DNA from: Sinorhizobium terangae
GTDB lineage: Bacteria > Pseudomonadota > Alphaproteobacteria > Rhizobiales > Rhizobiaceae
Direction of reading: 5' to 3'
Assembly (NCBI RefSeq): GCF_029714365.1
Contig: NZ_CP121659.1
Span: 2,108,001-2,172,000, forward strand
Length of the DNA: 64,000 nt
Shown here: positions 35,816-47,021 of the stretch, piece after piece
Numbering within the stretch: position 1 is the first letter of the stretch
Layout: every line of letters starts with the position of its first letter
Notes under the pieces: model-generated
Seen by the model: only the letters and a program-made list of their open reading frames with translations
Database searches by the model: none
What the model was told of the DNA's origin: nothing
Program-made: the position numbers and the translations under genes

Positions 35816-36061
35816 CTACGGTGCAACGGCGATGCCCGCCTCCCTGGAGGCATCCAGAAATGCGATCCGGGCGACATAAGGCGCCAGATGGCCGCTCAGC
35901 ACCTCCTCGCATGCGCTAACAGCAGCGTGATAGGCGGGTCCTTTCCGTCGCGGCCAAGCCTCCTGCAGCATTGCGAGAGCCTCGCTTGTGGTGGACACAA
36001 ACACCAACGTGCCGTCGCCAGACCTCACAACAACACACTCGCTCCAAGGACCGGCACTCAT
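35816..36061 (-). CDS. DUF982 domain protein
   Basis: An 81-residue protein matching the DUF982 pattern of rhizobia: a Trp near the N-terminus, TTSEALAMLQEAWPRRKGPAY in the middle, then a Cys-containing helix and ARIAFLDASREAGIAV at the end. The function is unknown; many paralogues exist per genome and they often stand alone, as here. No signal peptide or membrane helix. Confidence 0.75.
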   Translation of the reverse strand: MSAGPWSECVVVRSGDGTLVFVSTTSEALAMLQEAWPRRKGPAYHAAVSACEEVLSGHLAPYVARIAFLDASREAGIAVAP

Positions 36062-36276
36062 AGTTCGTCTTCCCGTCGGGCAACGCTACTGGACGCTATA
36101 GTAGGTAACGTAGCAATCGTCTTTTTGAAGTCGTGCCCGGGAGCGGCAGTGCTGAAAAATCTTTGAAACCCGACGATTCTCAGGACCGTCGGCCGTTCAT
36201 CGTTCGAGGATGCGGCGGGCAGCGCACAGACGCAAGCGGCGGCATAGCGCCGCCGAGCGTCGGCCTATTTGTGCCT

Positions 36277-37131
36277 TCAGCCCAGTTGCAGGCCGGCCGC
36301 CCGGGCCGCCTCGCGCAGGAACGGCAAGCCGACCTCGATGACGTCGCGCGGGTCTTCGGCAACCGGTCGCCATGTTGCCAGCCCTCCCGCGATGTCCTGG
36401 TCGACATGGTTCATGCTCTCGAGCGTTATCGGGCCTTCGTAGCCGATGTCGGCGATCGCCTTCATGCAGGCCTGCCAGTTCAGCATGCCGCGTCCCGGCA
36501 CGCCGCGATTGGCTTCGGAGACATGCACATAGCCGAGATGGGGCGCCGCCGCCTCGAAGCCGGCGGCAAAACTCTCCTCCTCGATATGCATGTGATAGGT
36601 GTCGAGATGAATGAAGATATTGTCGGCACCGATCCGCTCGATGATCCGCGCGGCGTCAATGCCGCGGTTGATGAGGTGAGTCTCGTAACGGTTGCAGGGC
36701 TCGATGCCGAGTTTCAGGCCGTGCGACCTCGCCGCCTTCGCCGCCCGTTCGAGAAACCGGCACATGCCATCGATCTCCCTGGTCGTCGCCGCACGGCCCG
36801 TGGTCTTGCCGATCGAGCCATAGGTGACGCCGGCAAGGCCAAAGCTGCCCACTTCCTCGCAGACCCGGAAGGCGGGCTCCAGGAAGTCGAGCCCGTCCTG
36901 CGGGTGTGCGACGATATCGAGCGCCCGGGGCAGCCCGAGCGACGGTATGAGTTCGACGCCATAATGGCCGGCAAAGGCACGCGTCCGCCGGGTGTCGATT
37001 TCCCGCGGCCTCAGCAGCGGAATTTCGAGAAGCCCGATGCCGAGCTCCTTGAGCCGGTCCATTTGCGGCTCGATACGTGCGAGATCCCAGACCGGCGCGA
37101 TCGCGAAAGTGTGCAATCCGAAGATGTTCAT
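36277..37131 (-). CDS. Sugar phosphate isomerase/epimerase (TIM barrel, tagatose 3-epimerase-like)
   Basis: A 284-residue xylose-isomerase-like TIM-barrel enzyme. Expected metal ligands are Glu in LGIEPCNRYET, Asp-His in IFIHLDTYHMHIEEE, His in YVHVSEANRG and Glu in GPITLESMNHVD, the set used by D-psicose/D-tagatose 3-epimerases. It should epimerise a ketose at C3. It is the last gene of a sugar ABC operon, starting 4 bases after the ATPase stop, so it likely acts on the imported sugar. ATG at 37131 is chosen; the frame runs further upstream into the ATPase gene. Confidence 0.88.
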   Translation of the reverse strand: MNIFGLHTFAIAPVWDLARIEPQMDRLKELGIGLLEIPLLRPREIDTRRTRAFAGHYGVELIPSLGLPRALDIVAHPQDGLDFLEPAFRVCEEVGSFGLAGVTYGSIGKTTGRAATTREIDGMCRFLERAAKAARSHGLKLGIEPCNRYETHLINRGIDAARIIERIGADNIFIHLDTYHMHIEEESFAAGFEAAAPHLGYVHVSEANRGVPGRGMLNWQACMKAIADIGYEGPITLESMNHVDQDIAGGLATWRPVAEDPRDVIEVGLPFLREAARAAGLQLG

Positions 37132-37135
37132 GAAG

Positions 37136-37908
<773 letters not shown>

Positions 37909-37912
<4 letters not shown>

Positions 37913-38901
37913 ACGCGGCTCTCCTTGCGCACCTGATATTGATCGATGAAGACCGCGAGGATCAGCACCGCGCCGATCGCCATCTGCTGATAGTAGGATT
38001 GCACCGCGAGCAGGTTGAGCCCGTTCTGCAGCACGCCCATGATCAGCGCGCCGATCATGGTGCCGAGAATGGAACCGCGGCCGCCGAAGAGATTGGTGCC
38101 GCCAATGATAGCCGCGGTGATCGCCGTCAGTTCGTAATTGAGGCCCGCCGTCGGATCGCCGGAGTTGATGCGCGCCATGAACAGCATGCCTGCGAGCCCC
38201 GCGAGCGCGCCGGAGAGCGTGTAGAGGATGCGCCTGTGGCGCTCGACGCGGATGCCGGCGGCGCGCGCGGCACTTTCGGAGTCCCCGAGCGCCATGGTGT
38301 GGCAGCCGAACTTCGAATAGGCGAGCACACAATGGGCGACGATCGCGGTGATGACGAAGATGATCACCGGCATCGGAATGCCAAGCGGCCGCCCCTGCCC
38401 GACATAGACCATCACCGCTGGCAGGCCATAGATCACCCGGCCGTCGGAAATGACCAGCGCAAGCCCGCGCGCAAGCCCCAGCATGCCGAGCGTCACGATG
38501 AAGGCCGGGACAAAGGCGCGTGTGATCAATTGGCCGTTGACGCAGCCCGCGGCCGCCCCGGCCAGGATACAGGCGGCAAGCCCCACGGGCGACGGCGCGC
38601 CGAGATTGACGGCGACATAGGCGCCCGCCACGCCGGAAAGTCCCATCACCGAGCCGAGTGACAGGTCCAGTCCGCCGGACCCGATGACATAGGTCGCAGC
38701 GATCGCCAGCACGCCGATCGTCGAGGTGGCAAGCAGAATGTTCAAGAAATTGCTGAGCGACAGGAAGAACGGTGACAGGATGGCCATGACGGCGCTGAGC
38801 ACGATCAGGACGATGAAGGATTCCAGCCGTATGTGCAGTTGCTCGACCGATGTTCGTTGCGCCCGCGCCCAGAGGCCGGGCTGCGACGTTTCATGTGCCA
38901 T
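37909..38901 (-). CDS. Sugar ABC transporter permease (RbsC/FrcC-like)
   Basis: A 330-residue membrane protein of the BPD_transp_2 family with eight to ten helices. Family blocks include YVIGSGGLDLSLGSVMGLSG, the cytoplasmic loop GDSESAARAAGIRVERHRR that contacts the ATPase, and AAIIGGTNLFGGRGSILGT. ATG at 38901 follows GAGGTGG. It lies 109 bases after the binding-protein gene, a gap that contains part of a family A repeat. Confidence 0.92.
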
Positions 38902-38912
38902 GATTTCCACCT

Positions 38913-38968
38913 CTACAGCGCCGTGCGTCTTTCCAGACGCACAATGGTCCATGTAACACGTTGAAAGT
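38913..38968 (+). repeat. Repeat family A, truncated copy 4
   Basis: CTACAGCGCCGTGCGTC, the small GCGTC/GACGC hairpin and a degenerate GTAACACGTTGAAAGT block match the front half of the family A element; the terminal palindrome is missing. It sits inside the sugar operon between binding-protein and permease genes, where its hairpin could set the relative amounts of the two proteins. Confidence 0.6.
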
Positions 38969-39010
38969 CCGGCTGGCGCGGGATGGCGCGCCAGCCGGGT
39001 TCGGCAAAGA

Positions 39011-39994
39011 TCACTTGACGTATTGAAGCATCGGCTCCTTGCCGGCGTCGAGCACGTCCTTGGTCAGCACCAGCGTCGGCACCGCGATGTCCGCCGTGAC
39101 GCTTTCGCCGGCGATCGCCTTCTTGACGTTTTCGACCGCCTGTTTTCCGACGAGATAGGGAAGCTGGGCGACCGAGGCGTTGAGCCTGCCGTCCTTGATC
39201 GACTTCACCGCGTCGGAATTGCCGTCGACGCCGATGATCGTCACCTGGTCGCCCTTGCCGGCGGCATAGACAGCCTCGACCGCACCAAGCGCCATGCCGT
39301 CATTGGCGGCGAAGATGCCGACGAGGTCCGGGTTGCGGGTCAGGATGTCGTTGGTGATCGAGGCCGCCTTGCCGCGGTCCCAGTCGCCGGGCAGCGAGGC
39401 GACGACCTCGAGGCCGGGCGCCAATTCCTTCAGCCGTGCCGCAAATCCTTGCGCGCGCCTCTGCCCGGTAACGTTGCCCGACAGGCCCTCGATCACCAGC
39501 ACCGGACCCTTGGCGTCCTTGCCGAGCTTCTCAACCAAATATTCGGCGCCCTGCGCGCCCGCCGCGACATTGTCCGAGCCGATGCGGAAGGTGATCTTTA
39601 TGCCCTCCTTGTCGAGCACGGCCTGGTCGAGATTGCCGTCGAGATCGACGACCTTGATTCCGGCGTCCTGCGCCGCCTTGAGGCACGGCAAGAGGTTTGT
39701 CGAGTTGATGGCCGCAGTGATCATCGCCACCGGCTTGCGCTCCAGCATCGTGTTGCAGAGGTTGAGCTGCGGTTCGGCCGCCTGGTCGCTCTCGGCGGCC
39801 TGCAGGAAATACTTCACGCCGGCTTCCTTGGCGCCGTCTTCGACCCCCTGGCTCATGGCGCCCCAGAACGGATTGGCGAGCGTTTTCATCAGGACGCCAT
39901 ATTCGCCATCTTCGGCGATAGCGGGCGCGGCGAAGGCCATTGCAACGCCCAACGCCAAAGTAAATCGATTTATCTTTGCGACAAATGGTTGCAT
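39011..39994 (-). CDS. Sugar ABC transporter substrate-binding protein (AlsB-like)
   Basis: A 327-residue periplasmic sugar-binding protein (Peripla_BP_4). After a signal peptide (cleavage near APAIAEDGE) it reads EYGVLMKTLANPFWGAMSQG, DWDRGKAASITNDILTRNPD and FAANDGMALGAVEAV, the pattern of E. coli AlsB and relatives that bind D-allose or similar rare hexoses. ATG at 39994 has GGAGG four bases upstream. Codons 7-11 contain a perfect palindrome that is identical to a motif upstream of the regulator, so the gene may carry its own operator in its coding sequence. The substrate is inferred as an allose- or psicose-like sugar. Confidence 0.9.
   Translation of the reverse strand: MQPFVAKINRFTLALGVAMAFAAPAIAEDGEYGVLMKTLANPFWGAMSQGVEDGAKEAGVKYFLQAAESDQAAEPQLNLCNTMLERKPVAMITAAINSTNLLPCLKAAQDAGIKVVDLDGNLDQAVLDKEGIKITFRIGSDNVAAGAQGAEYLVEKLGKDAKGPVLVIEGLSGNVTGQRRAQGFAARLKELAPGLEVVASLPGDWDRGKAASITNDILTRNPDLVGIFAANDGMALGAVEAVYAAGKGDQVTIIGVDGNSDAVKSIKDGRLNASVAQLPYLVGKQAVENVKKAIAGESVTADIAVPTLVLTKDVLDAGKEPMLQYVK
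39961..39974. promoter_or_regulatory. Operator-like palindrome inside the binding-protein gene
   Basis: TAAATCGATTTA (39961-39972) is a perfect 12-bp palindrome, and on the minus strand GATAAATCGATTT matches 41181-41193 base for base. It lies 20-33 bases inside the binding-protein gene. The CG-centred symmetry is that of LacI-family operators, and the LacI regulator is the next gene upstream. Confidence 0.55.
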
Positions 39995-40071
39995 CGTTTC
40001 CTCCAGTTGATGTCACGCACCGTGAGTTTCAGCCAGATCCGGCGCTTGCCTTCCGTCTTCGACAATCGGGG

Positions 40072-41133
40072 TCATTGTCGTTTTCCTCCCCCGGAATGCG
40101 GTCCGCTACCTGGCGACCCAACGGATTCCCGCATCAAGACCTTGCATGGTTCGAGCCGCGCCATGGGCGGCCCCCCTTCCCCGCCGATCCGGCGAAACAG
40201 CACGTCCATGGCCTCGATGGCGATCTGCCTGACGGGCTGAACGACCGCGGCGATCGCCGGCCATGTTACCTGCATCCACTCGGCATCGTCGAAGCCGACA
40301 AGCGAAATGTCGTTCGGGCAGTGCCATCCCCGCCGTCGGAATTCGCTGAGCGCCACCAGCGTGCCCCTCAGGAACAGCGAATAGACGGCGGTCGGCCGCT
40401 CGCCCTTGGCGAAATAGTCTCGGAGCGAAGACCGCAGCGGCTCGACATCGCTTTCCGAAAGGATCACGTCGACGCGTGTGTCCGGGGCGAGCTGCAGCGC
40501 GCGCTCGCGAAAACTCTCCAGCCGGGCGCGCACCGTCGCCGCCTGTTCGCCGAGACCGAGCACGAGAATATGGCGATGGCCTCTCTCGACCAGCTCGCGC
40601 GCCACCGCGGCGCTCGCCGAAACACTGTCGGCCGAAACGGTATCGAAGGCATCGTCCGCAAGCACCCGGTCGATCAGCACACCGGTCATGCCGTTCTTCT
40701 TCATGAAGCCCGCCGCCGGTCCGTGCTCGTTGCGCACCGGCGCCAGCACCACGCCGGAGACGCGCCAATCATGCATGCGGGCGAGGATTTCCTTTTCGCG
40801 CGCCTCCGACTCCCGACTCGACGCGGCGACCAGCGCATAGCCGCGCTGCTCGGCCAGCCGTTCGAGCTGTGTGATCATGGAGCCGAAGAATTCGCTTTCG
40901 AATTCCGGAACGATCGCGCCGATGATCCGGCGTTTGGCCCGCCTCAGGTCCGAGGCGAGCGGATCGACGCGATAGCCGAGCAGTTCCACCGCGTCGAACA
41001 CGCGCTGGACGTTCTCGGGCTTCACCGTCGCGACACCTTGCAGGACTTTCGACACCGTCGCGGCAGAGACGCCGGCGCTGTTCGCCACGTCATGGATCGA
41101 CGGCCGCCGCGCATGCGCTTCCCGATGAACCAT
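40072..41133 (-). CDS. LacI family transcriptional regulator of the sugar locus
   Basis: A 353-residue regulator. The N-terminal helix-turn-helix with hinge is PSIHDVANSAGVSAATVSKVL to LGYRVDPLASDLRR, followed by a periplasmic-binding-protein-like sensor domain (IGAIVPEFESEFFGSMI, ending before a Ser/Gly-rich tail). ATG at 41133 follows GGAGGAGAGG; the frame continues to 41178 with no better start. It lies 77 bases upstream of the sugar-binding-protein gene and is divergent from a 2-hydroxyacid dehydrogenase, with operator-like palindromes at both places, so it probably represses both units until the sugar or a metabolite binds. Confidence 0.92.
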   Translation of the reverse strand: MVHREAHARRPSIHDVANSAGVSAATVSKVLQGVATVKPENVQRVFDAVELLGYRVDPLASDLRRAKRRIIGAIVPEFESEFFGSMITQLERLAEQRGYALVAASSRESEAREKEILARMHDWRVSGVVLAPVRNEHGPAAGFMKKNGMTGVLIDRVLADDAFDTVSADSVSASAAVARELVERGHRHILVLGLGEQAATVRARLESFRERALQLAPDTRVDVILSESDVEPLRSSLRDYFAKGERPTAVYSLFLRGTLVALSEFRRRGWHCPNDISLVGFDDAEWMQVTWPAIAAVVQPVRQIAIEAMDVLFRRIGGEGGPPMARLEPCKVLMRESVGSPGSGPHSGGGKRQ

Positions 41134-41180
41134 CCTCTCCTCCCGAGAGCAAGCAGTCTGCCGAGTGTCGCACAACAAGC

Positions 41181-41214
41181 GATAAATCGATTTTTTCGTA
41201 TTGTAAATCGTTTC
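41181..41214. promoter_or_regulatory. Operator-like palindrome and half-match in a divergent promoter
   Basis: GATAAATCGATTT at 41181-41193 holds the palindrome AAATCGATTT; a related TAAATCGTTTC follows about 20 bases later. The stretch is AT-rich, and lies between the divergent lacI-type gene (start 41133) and dehydrogenase gene (start 41290). The 13-base motif is shared exactly with the start of the binding-protein gene. Confidence 0.6.
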
Positions 41215-41289
41215 ATTCGGCGTACAACCTGAGCGTCAGCGGTACATGTACCGAATGCATCGGAAGGAGCCGACCGGGAGGAAGAAGCC

Positions 41290-42321
41290 ATGTCCGACAA
41301 TTCGCTGCCGCTGGTGATCAGCGCGCCGGAACCGCGTACACTCGACCTCATTTTCACCCCGCCCGCACTCGCCCGGCTTCGCGCCGGCTACCGGATCGTC
41401 GAGACAACCGACAGCGGTATTGCAGGATTGCACAACGATATCCTGGCCGACGCCCGCTACATCATCGGCCAGCCGCCGATTTCGGATGCGCTGCTGGCCA
41501 GGATGCAGTCGCTGCGCTGCGTCTTCAATGTCGAGACCAACCTGATCAACAACATGCCCTACGAGACGCTGTTCGAGCGCGGCATCCATGTGGTGACGAC
41601 CGGCGCGGTCTTTGCCGAGCCCGTGGCGGAGCTTGGTCTTGCCTTGGCGATCAACCTTGCGCGCGATATCGTCGATGCGGATCTAGCCTTCCGCGAAGGC
41701 AAGGAATTGTGGGGCGGTGACGGCAACCGCACGGCTCGACTCATCTCCGGCGCCGACGTCGGCATCATCGGCTTCGGCGACCTCGGCAAGGCGCTCAACC
41801 GCCTGCTTTCGGGCTTCCGCACCCATACACGGGTTTTCGACCCCTGGCTGCCGCCGTCGATGCTGATCGAGCACGGCGTGGAGCCGGGCTCCCTGGATGA
41901 GGTTCTGTCCGGGAGCGACTTCGTTTTCGTCGTCGCCTCGGTCACCAGCGAGAACCAGGGTTTTCTCGGCGCCGACGCCTTCGCGAAGATGCGCAAAGGT
42001 GCTGCCTTCATCCTGCTCAGCCGGGCTGGCGTCGTGGATTTCGAGGCGCTGATGGAGGCGGTCCGCAGCAAGCACATCGTCGCGGCCAGCGATGTCTTTC
42101 CGGAGGAACCACTGAGCCTCGATCATCCCGTGCGCGCGCTTCCCGGCTTCCTGCGCTCGGCCCACCGCGCCGGCGCGCTAGATATCGCCTTCAAACGCAT
42201 GGGAGACATGGTGCTCGAGGACATGGACCTGATGGACCGCGGCCTGCCGCCAATGCGCTGCAAGCGCGCCGAGCGCGAAACCGTGTCGCGCATGCGCTCG
42301 AAGCCGGTCGACAGGAACTAG
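41290..42321 (+). CDS. D-isomer-specific 2-hydroxyacid dehydrogenase family protein
   Basis: A 343-residue NAD(P)-dependent dehydrogenase. The dinucleotide loop is [17 protein letters not shown] (about residues 158-174), and the catalytic Arg, Glu and His correspond to [26 protein letters not shown] and [13 protein letters not shown]. It would reduce a 2-oxo acid or oxidise a 2-hydroxyacid; relatives include glyoxylate/hydroxypyruvate and gluconate-type reductases. ATG follows GGGAGGAAG. Being divergent from the LacI regulator with a shared operator motif, it is likely part of the sugar pathway. Confidence 0.9.
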   Translation: MSDNSLPLVISAPEPRTLDLIFTPPALARLRAGYRIVETTDSGIAGLHNDILADARYIIGQPPISDALLARMQSLRCVFNVETNLINNMPYETLFERGIHVVTTGAVFAEPVAELGLALAINLARDIVDADLAFREGKELWGGDGNRTARLISGADVGIIGFGDLGKALNRLLSGFRTHTRVFDPWLPPSMLIEHGVEPGSLDEVLSGSDFVFVVASVTSENQGFLGADAFAKMRKGAAFILLSRAGVVDFEALMEAVRSKHIVAASDVFPEEPLSLDHPVRALPGFLRSAHRAGALDIAFKRMGDMVLEDMDLMDRGLPPMRCKRAERETVSRMRSKPVDRN

Positions 42322-42451
42322 CCCCTGCCCCACAAACAGGCCTTGTTGCCGCCGGTCGCGTTTGACTTCCCTTGCCCGAAACCTAGGTAGAAGGCGACCT
42401 GCAAACGATCGTTCCGGATCGACCCGTTCAATCCCACCTGCGAGAAAAGCC

Positions 42452-43423
42452 ATGCACTACAGAACACTCGGCCGTACCGGCCTCAGCGTTTCCGAAATCG
42501 GTTATGGTGCCTGGGGCATCGGCAACAGCGGCTGGAGGGGTGCGGACGACGAGGAATCGGCTCGCGCGCTCAACCGGGCGATCGACCTCGGCCTCACCTT
42601 CATCGACACGGCGCTCGGCTATGGCGAGGGCCACAGCGAAAGGCTGGTCGGCAGGCTGCTCAAGGAACGCTCCGAGACGATCTACGTCGCAACCAAGATC
42701 CCGCCGAAAAACAGGATATGGCCGGCCCGTCCCGGCACACCGGTCGAGGACGGCTTTCCCGCCGACCACGTCGTCGCCTGCACCGAGACCAGCCTCAGGA
42801 ACCTCGGCGTCGACACCATCGACGTACAGCAGTTTCACGTCTGGTCGGACGAGTGGGTCGGCCGCGGCGACTGGCTCGAGGCTGTCGAGCGGCTGAAACG
42901 GGACGGCAAGATCCGCTTCTTCGGCGTGTCGATCAACGATTACGAGCCGGCAAACGCCCTCGCCCTCATCGAAAGCGGCGTCGTCGACAGCGTGCAGGTG
43001 ATCTACAACATCTTCGAGCAGACGCCCGAGGAAAAGCTGTTCCCGGCCTGCAAGCGCCACAATGTCGGCGTGATCGTCCGCGTCGCGCTCGACGAGGGCG
43101 GCCTGACAGGACAACTCCGCGCCAACTCGGCCTTCCCGGAGGGAGACTTCAGGGCCAACTATTTCCGCGGCGACCGCAAGCGCGAAGTCGAGGAACGCGC
43201 GCAAAAAATCGTCGAGGACCTGGCAATCGCCCCCGACGCGCTCGCCGAGACGGCGCTCCGCTTCGTGCTCAGCCATCCGGCCGTATCGACCGTCATCCCC
43301 GGCATGCGCTCGGTCCGCAATGTAGAACGCAATTGTGCGATCGGCGATGGACGCGGCCTTCCCGCCGGTCAGCGCGAGAAACTGCGCGCACACAAATGGC
43401 CGCGCAATTTCTATCGCGATTGA
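42452..43423 (+). CDS. Aldo/keto reductase (L-galactose/D-arabinose dehydrogenase-like)
   Basis: A 323-residue TIM-barrel reductase. The tetrad is D52 and Y57 in [15 protein letters not shown]82 in YVATKIPPK and the His in [11 protein letters not shown]. The C-terminal cofactor part is [17 protein letters not shown]. This long-HVW type resembles AKRs acting on sugars or aldoses. It starts 130 bases after the dehydrogenase gene on the same strand and could be co-transcribed, adding an oxidation or reduction step to the sugar pathway. The start at 42452 is preceded by GAGAAAAG. Confidence 0.88.
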   Translation: MHYRTLGRTGLSVSEIGYGAWGIGNSGWRGADDEESARALNRAIDLGLTFIDTALGYGEGHSERLVGRLLKERSETIYVATKIPPKNRIWPARPGTPVEDGFPADHVVACTETSLRNLGVDTIDVQQFHVWSDEWVGRGDWLEAVERLKRDGKIRFFGVSINDYEPANALALIESGVVDSVQVIYNIFEQTPEEKLFPACKRHNVGVIVRVALDEGGLTGQLRANSAFPEGDFRANYFRGDRKREVEERAQKIVEDLAIAPDALAETALRFVLSHPAVSTVIPGMRSVRNVERNCAIGDGRGLPAGQREKLRAHKWPRNFYRD

Positions 43424-43584
43424 GCCTCCTATCAAGGGTTTGCGAGCCCGAACCGCTTCCTCGTTGCATCTCGAGCGCGCATCGCGGCACTTAGGCGCGT
43501 CTGGATGGAACCGAAGTCGAGGACGATGGTTGGAACTCCACCTATTGCACGCGAAGTGCAGTTGAGAACATCGGAGGTTCCACC

Positions 43585-43839
43585 ATGTTGAACAAAGTGT
43601 TGGTTGCGGCTGCCATGCTCACGGCTGTTGCATCGCCCGTCTTTGCCCAGGCAGATATCAAGTGCGATCAGGCGGCGATGACAAAGCTCGAAACCGACGT
43701 CGGCCAAATCACCGATGCAATGAAGAAGGATTATGCCAAAAAGGAACTCGCCATGGCCAAAGAGGCCATGAACGCGAAGGACATGGAAAAGTGCAAGACG
43801 CATATGTCCAAAGCTATGAAGGGCAACGAGCCGATGTAG
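43585..43839 (+). CDS. Small secreted Lys/Met-rich protein
   Basis: An 84-residue protein with a signal peptide (MLNKVLVAAAMLTAVASPVFAQ) and a mature helix-forming part of about 60 residues containing two Cys (IKCDQAAM and MEKCKTHM), many Lys, Met and Asp/Glu. ATG follows GGAGG. The amphipathic pattern suggests a small periplasmic helical hairpin closed by a disulfide. Several rhizobia encode similar small proteins of unknown role; the many Met and His residues leave metal binding open, which is speculation. Confidence 0.75.
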   Translation: MLNKVLVAAAMLTAVASPVFAQADIKCDQAAMTKLETDVGQITDAMKKDYAKKELAMAKEAMNAKDMEKCKTHMSKAMKGNEPM

Positions 43840-43897
43840 CGTCCGGCAAGCGCAAGGAAGCGCCGGGCTCCGTGGAGGCCGGTGCTCCCTCGCGCTT

Positions 43898-44674
43898 TTA
43901 GAGCCATCCGGTTAGCTCGAGCGTCTGGTAGCCGGCCAAAAGCGTGATCAGGGAGCCGACGAGCCGCAGGAGCGCATTTTCTGGCAATGCCTTGACAACC
44001 CATCCTGCAAGAGGCGCCGCAAGAACGCCCCCGGTGATCAGTCCGCTGACAGATGTGAAGTAATTGCGGGTTTCGCCGGCTTGCTCCCAATGGCCGGTTA
44101 CAATCGTGGCGAGGAAGCTCAACGAAACTGAAAGTGCGATCAGGAATTCGGTCGCATTGACCGTCCCGATTACGTATCGCGGCTGTCCACCGGCGCCAAG
44201 TAGACCGGTGGTGGCGACAGGGCCCCAGCCGCCACCGCCCGCCGCATCTAGAAATCCGGCGACTGCGCCCAGCGGCGCCACAATTCTCAGCTTCACGGGG
44301 TTGGTGGGGATACGACGAAACGACCGCAACAACAGCCAGCTCCCAATGACTGCGAGATAGGCTGTGACGAATGGCTTGACCTGATCTCCCTCAAACGAGG
44401 TAAGGACAAAAGTGCCGAGCATACCCCCGCCAACGCCAAAGGGTATCAGTCGCCGAAACAGCTTCCAGTCGACGTTGCGATGATAAAGGTGAGCCGAACC
44501 GGAAGCGGCGGTGGTGAACAATTCCGCGGCATGCGCTGAAGCTGATGCTTGCGCGGGGGGCACCCCAAAGGCGAGGAGCACTGTTGAAGAGATCACCCCA
44601 TAGGCCATCCCAAGAGCTCCATCGACCAACTGGGCCAGAAACCCGACTACCGCAAACAGCAGGAAGTCTTCCAT
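43898..44674 (-). CDS. TSUP (TauE/SafE) family anion exporter
   Basis: A 258-residue membrane protein with about eight helices. The two repeats of the family are visible: FLAQLVDGALGMAYGVISST near the N-terminus and GFLDAAGGGGWGPVATTGLL in the middle. Members move sulfite, sulfoacetate or thiosulfate-type anions. The ATG at 44674 has GGAG five bases upstream; longer frames exist. It stands alone on the minus strand, so the substrate cannot be assigned. Confidence 0.9.
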   Translation of the reverse strand: MEDFLLFAVVGFLAQLVDGALGMAYGVISSTVLLAFGVPPAQASASAHAAELFTTAASGSAHLYHRNVDWKLFRRLIPFGVGGGMLGTFVLTSFEGDQVKPFVTAYLAVIGSWLLLRSFRRIPTNPVKLRIVAPLGAVAGFLDAAGGGGWGPVATTGLLGAGGQPRYVIGTVNATEFLIALSVSLSFLATIVTGHWEQAGETRNYFTSVSGLITGGVLAAPLAGWVVKALPENALLRLVGSLITLLAGYQTLELTGWL

Positions 44675-45066
44675 GAGGGCTCCGCGCATGAGTTGCCGTC
44701 GCACCAACCTGACGTATGCAATCGGCACACGGAGGCTCTATGGTTCGACCAAGTTGCAGTCGGAATGCTCTTGGCAAGCAGAAAAACGGATCATGGGCGA
44801 GCTTGTTCCGCGAGTACGGCCAATTCAATTCTCGGAGCGTGACGAGAGGTGCGAGCGGTTTTCCGCTCACAGCCCGTTTAATCTATTGGAATCGATCAAG
44901 AACGGTCGTCGAGAAAGGAGGCCGAGGCAAAACGCCCGGCTTCCTTTCGCCTCTTCGGAGATAAGGCGTGCCGAGCTGCGCATCTGCACAGGGACGCGGC
45001 ACACTTGAAAACGGCGCATAACCCTTTCCGGAAATCGATGCGATTTCCGGGGTCATGCGCGCTCGC
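44675..45066. other. Gap between ilvC and the TSUP gene
   Basis: No gene is supported in these 392 bases. A palindromic repeat element lies at 45015-45060, right after the ilvC stop. The rest presumably contains the TSUP promoter; I see no distinctive motif. Confidence 0.5.
45015..45060. repeat. Repeat family A, terminal palindrome only
   Basis: CCGGAAATCG and CGATTTCCGG pair perfectly around ATG, enclosed by GCGCAT and ATGCGC. The layout (GCAT...AATCG/CGATT...ATGC) is that of the palindrome ending family A elements. It starts six bases after the ilvC stop on the minus strand and could protect or end the ilvC message. Confidence 0.6.
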
Positions 45067-46197
<1,131 letters not shown>

Positions 46198-46845
46198 CTA
46201 CCCTTTCTTGCCGTAGAGCGTAAGAAAGGCGTCGACCGCCCGCTCCGCCCTGCGGCTGAAACCCTTCTTCATCTCGCTCGGCTCCTCGCCAAGCAGCATC
46301 CGCAAATGCCAGTCGGAAACGACGAGGCCGTAAAGCGCACCATAGGCCTCCTCGGCATCGTCGAAGGCGAGAAGCCCTGCCTTGCGGCCAGCCTCGAGCA
46401 GCGCGCCGGCGCGCCGGCCGATCTGGCGGCGGCCGCGCTCCTGCAACATATGCCCGAGCTTCGATCCCTCGCGGCTCGCCTGGCCGATCGCCAAGCGATT
46501 CAGCGCCAGCGAGACGTCGCCGGCGAGCACGTCGAGGAGGTCCCTGGCAAAGGCGACGAGATGCCGGCGCAGGCCCTCCACATCGAGTGCCCCGGCGGAA
46601 ACGTCGAGTGTCCTGACCTTGCTCGCCTGGTAGCTGATCATCGCCGAAAGCAGCCCGTCGCGATCGCCGAACCACTTATAGAGACTTTCCTTGGAGCAAT
46701 TGGCGGCCCGCGCGATGCCCGCGGTCGTCAGCGCCTTCTCGCCACCGTCGACGAGCAGTCTCAGCGCCTGTTCGAGCACGGCGCCCTGCCGCTCGGTCAG
46801 GCCGCTTGCGGCATTTGCCCCCCTGCTCTCCAAGACGTCCTGCAC
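46198..46845 (-). CDS. TetR/AcrR family transcriptional regulator
   Basis: A 215-residue regulator with an N-terminal helix-turn-helix (KALTTAGIARAANCSKESLYKWF, about residues 37-60) and a helical C-terminal domain of the AefR-like (TetR_C_7) kind. A perfect 14-bp palindrome lies 18 bases before its start, arguing for autoregulation. The neighbouring gene downstream is ilvC, but amino-acid control by such a protein would be unusual, so its targets are probably elsewhere. Confidence 0.88.
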   Translation of the reverse strand: MQDVLESRGANAASGLTERQGAVLEQALRLLVDGGEKALTTAGIARAANCSKESLYKWFGDRDGLLSAMISYQASKVRTLDVSAGALDVEGLRRHLVAFARDLLDVLAGDVSLALNRLAIGQASREGSKLGHMLQERGRRQIGRRAGALLEAGRKAGLLAFDDAEEAYGALYGLVVSDWHLRMLLGEEPSEMKKGFSRRAERAVDAFLTLYGKKG

Positions 46846-46863
46846 TTCGCCATCGCTCCGTCA

Positions 46864-46877
46864 GTACCGTACGGTAC
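46864..46877. promoter_or_regulatory. Perfect palindrome upstream of a tetR gene
   Basis: GTACCGTACGGTAC reads identically on both strands and lies 18 bases upstream of the TetR start at 46845. Alternating GTAC/CGTACG symmetry of this length is typical of TetR-family operators. No second copy was noticed in the window. Confidence 0.6.
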
Positions 46878-47021
46878 GGTTCGCAAGTTTCTAATGCGGT
46901 GGCGAAAAGGCGTCAAGGCGATTTTGACCGGCGTGGTGAATTTTCGTCCGCCTTCGCATGTGGGCACTGTTGCAGACGCACCGTGACTGGTCCCGGCAGG
47001 GAGGAGGTGTGGCGCGGCCAG

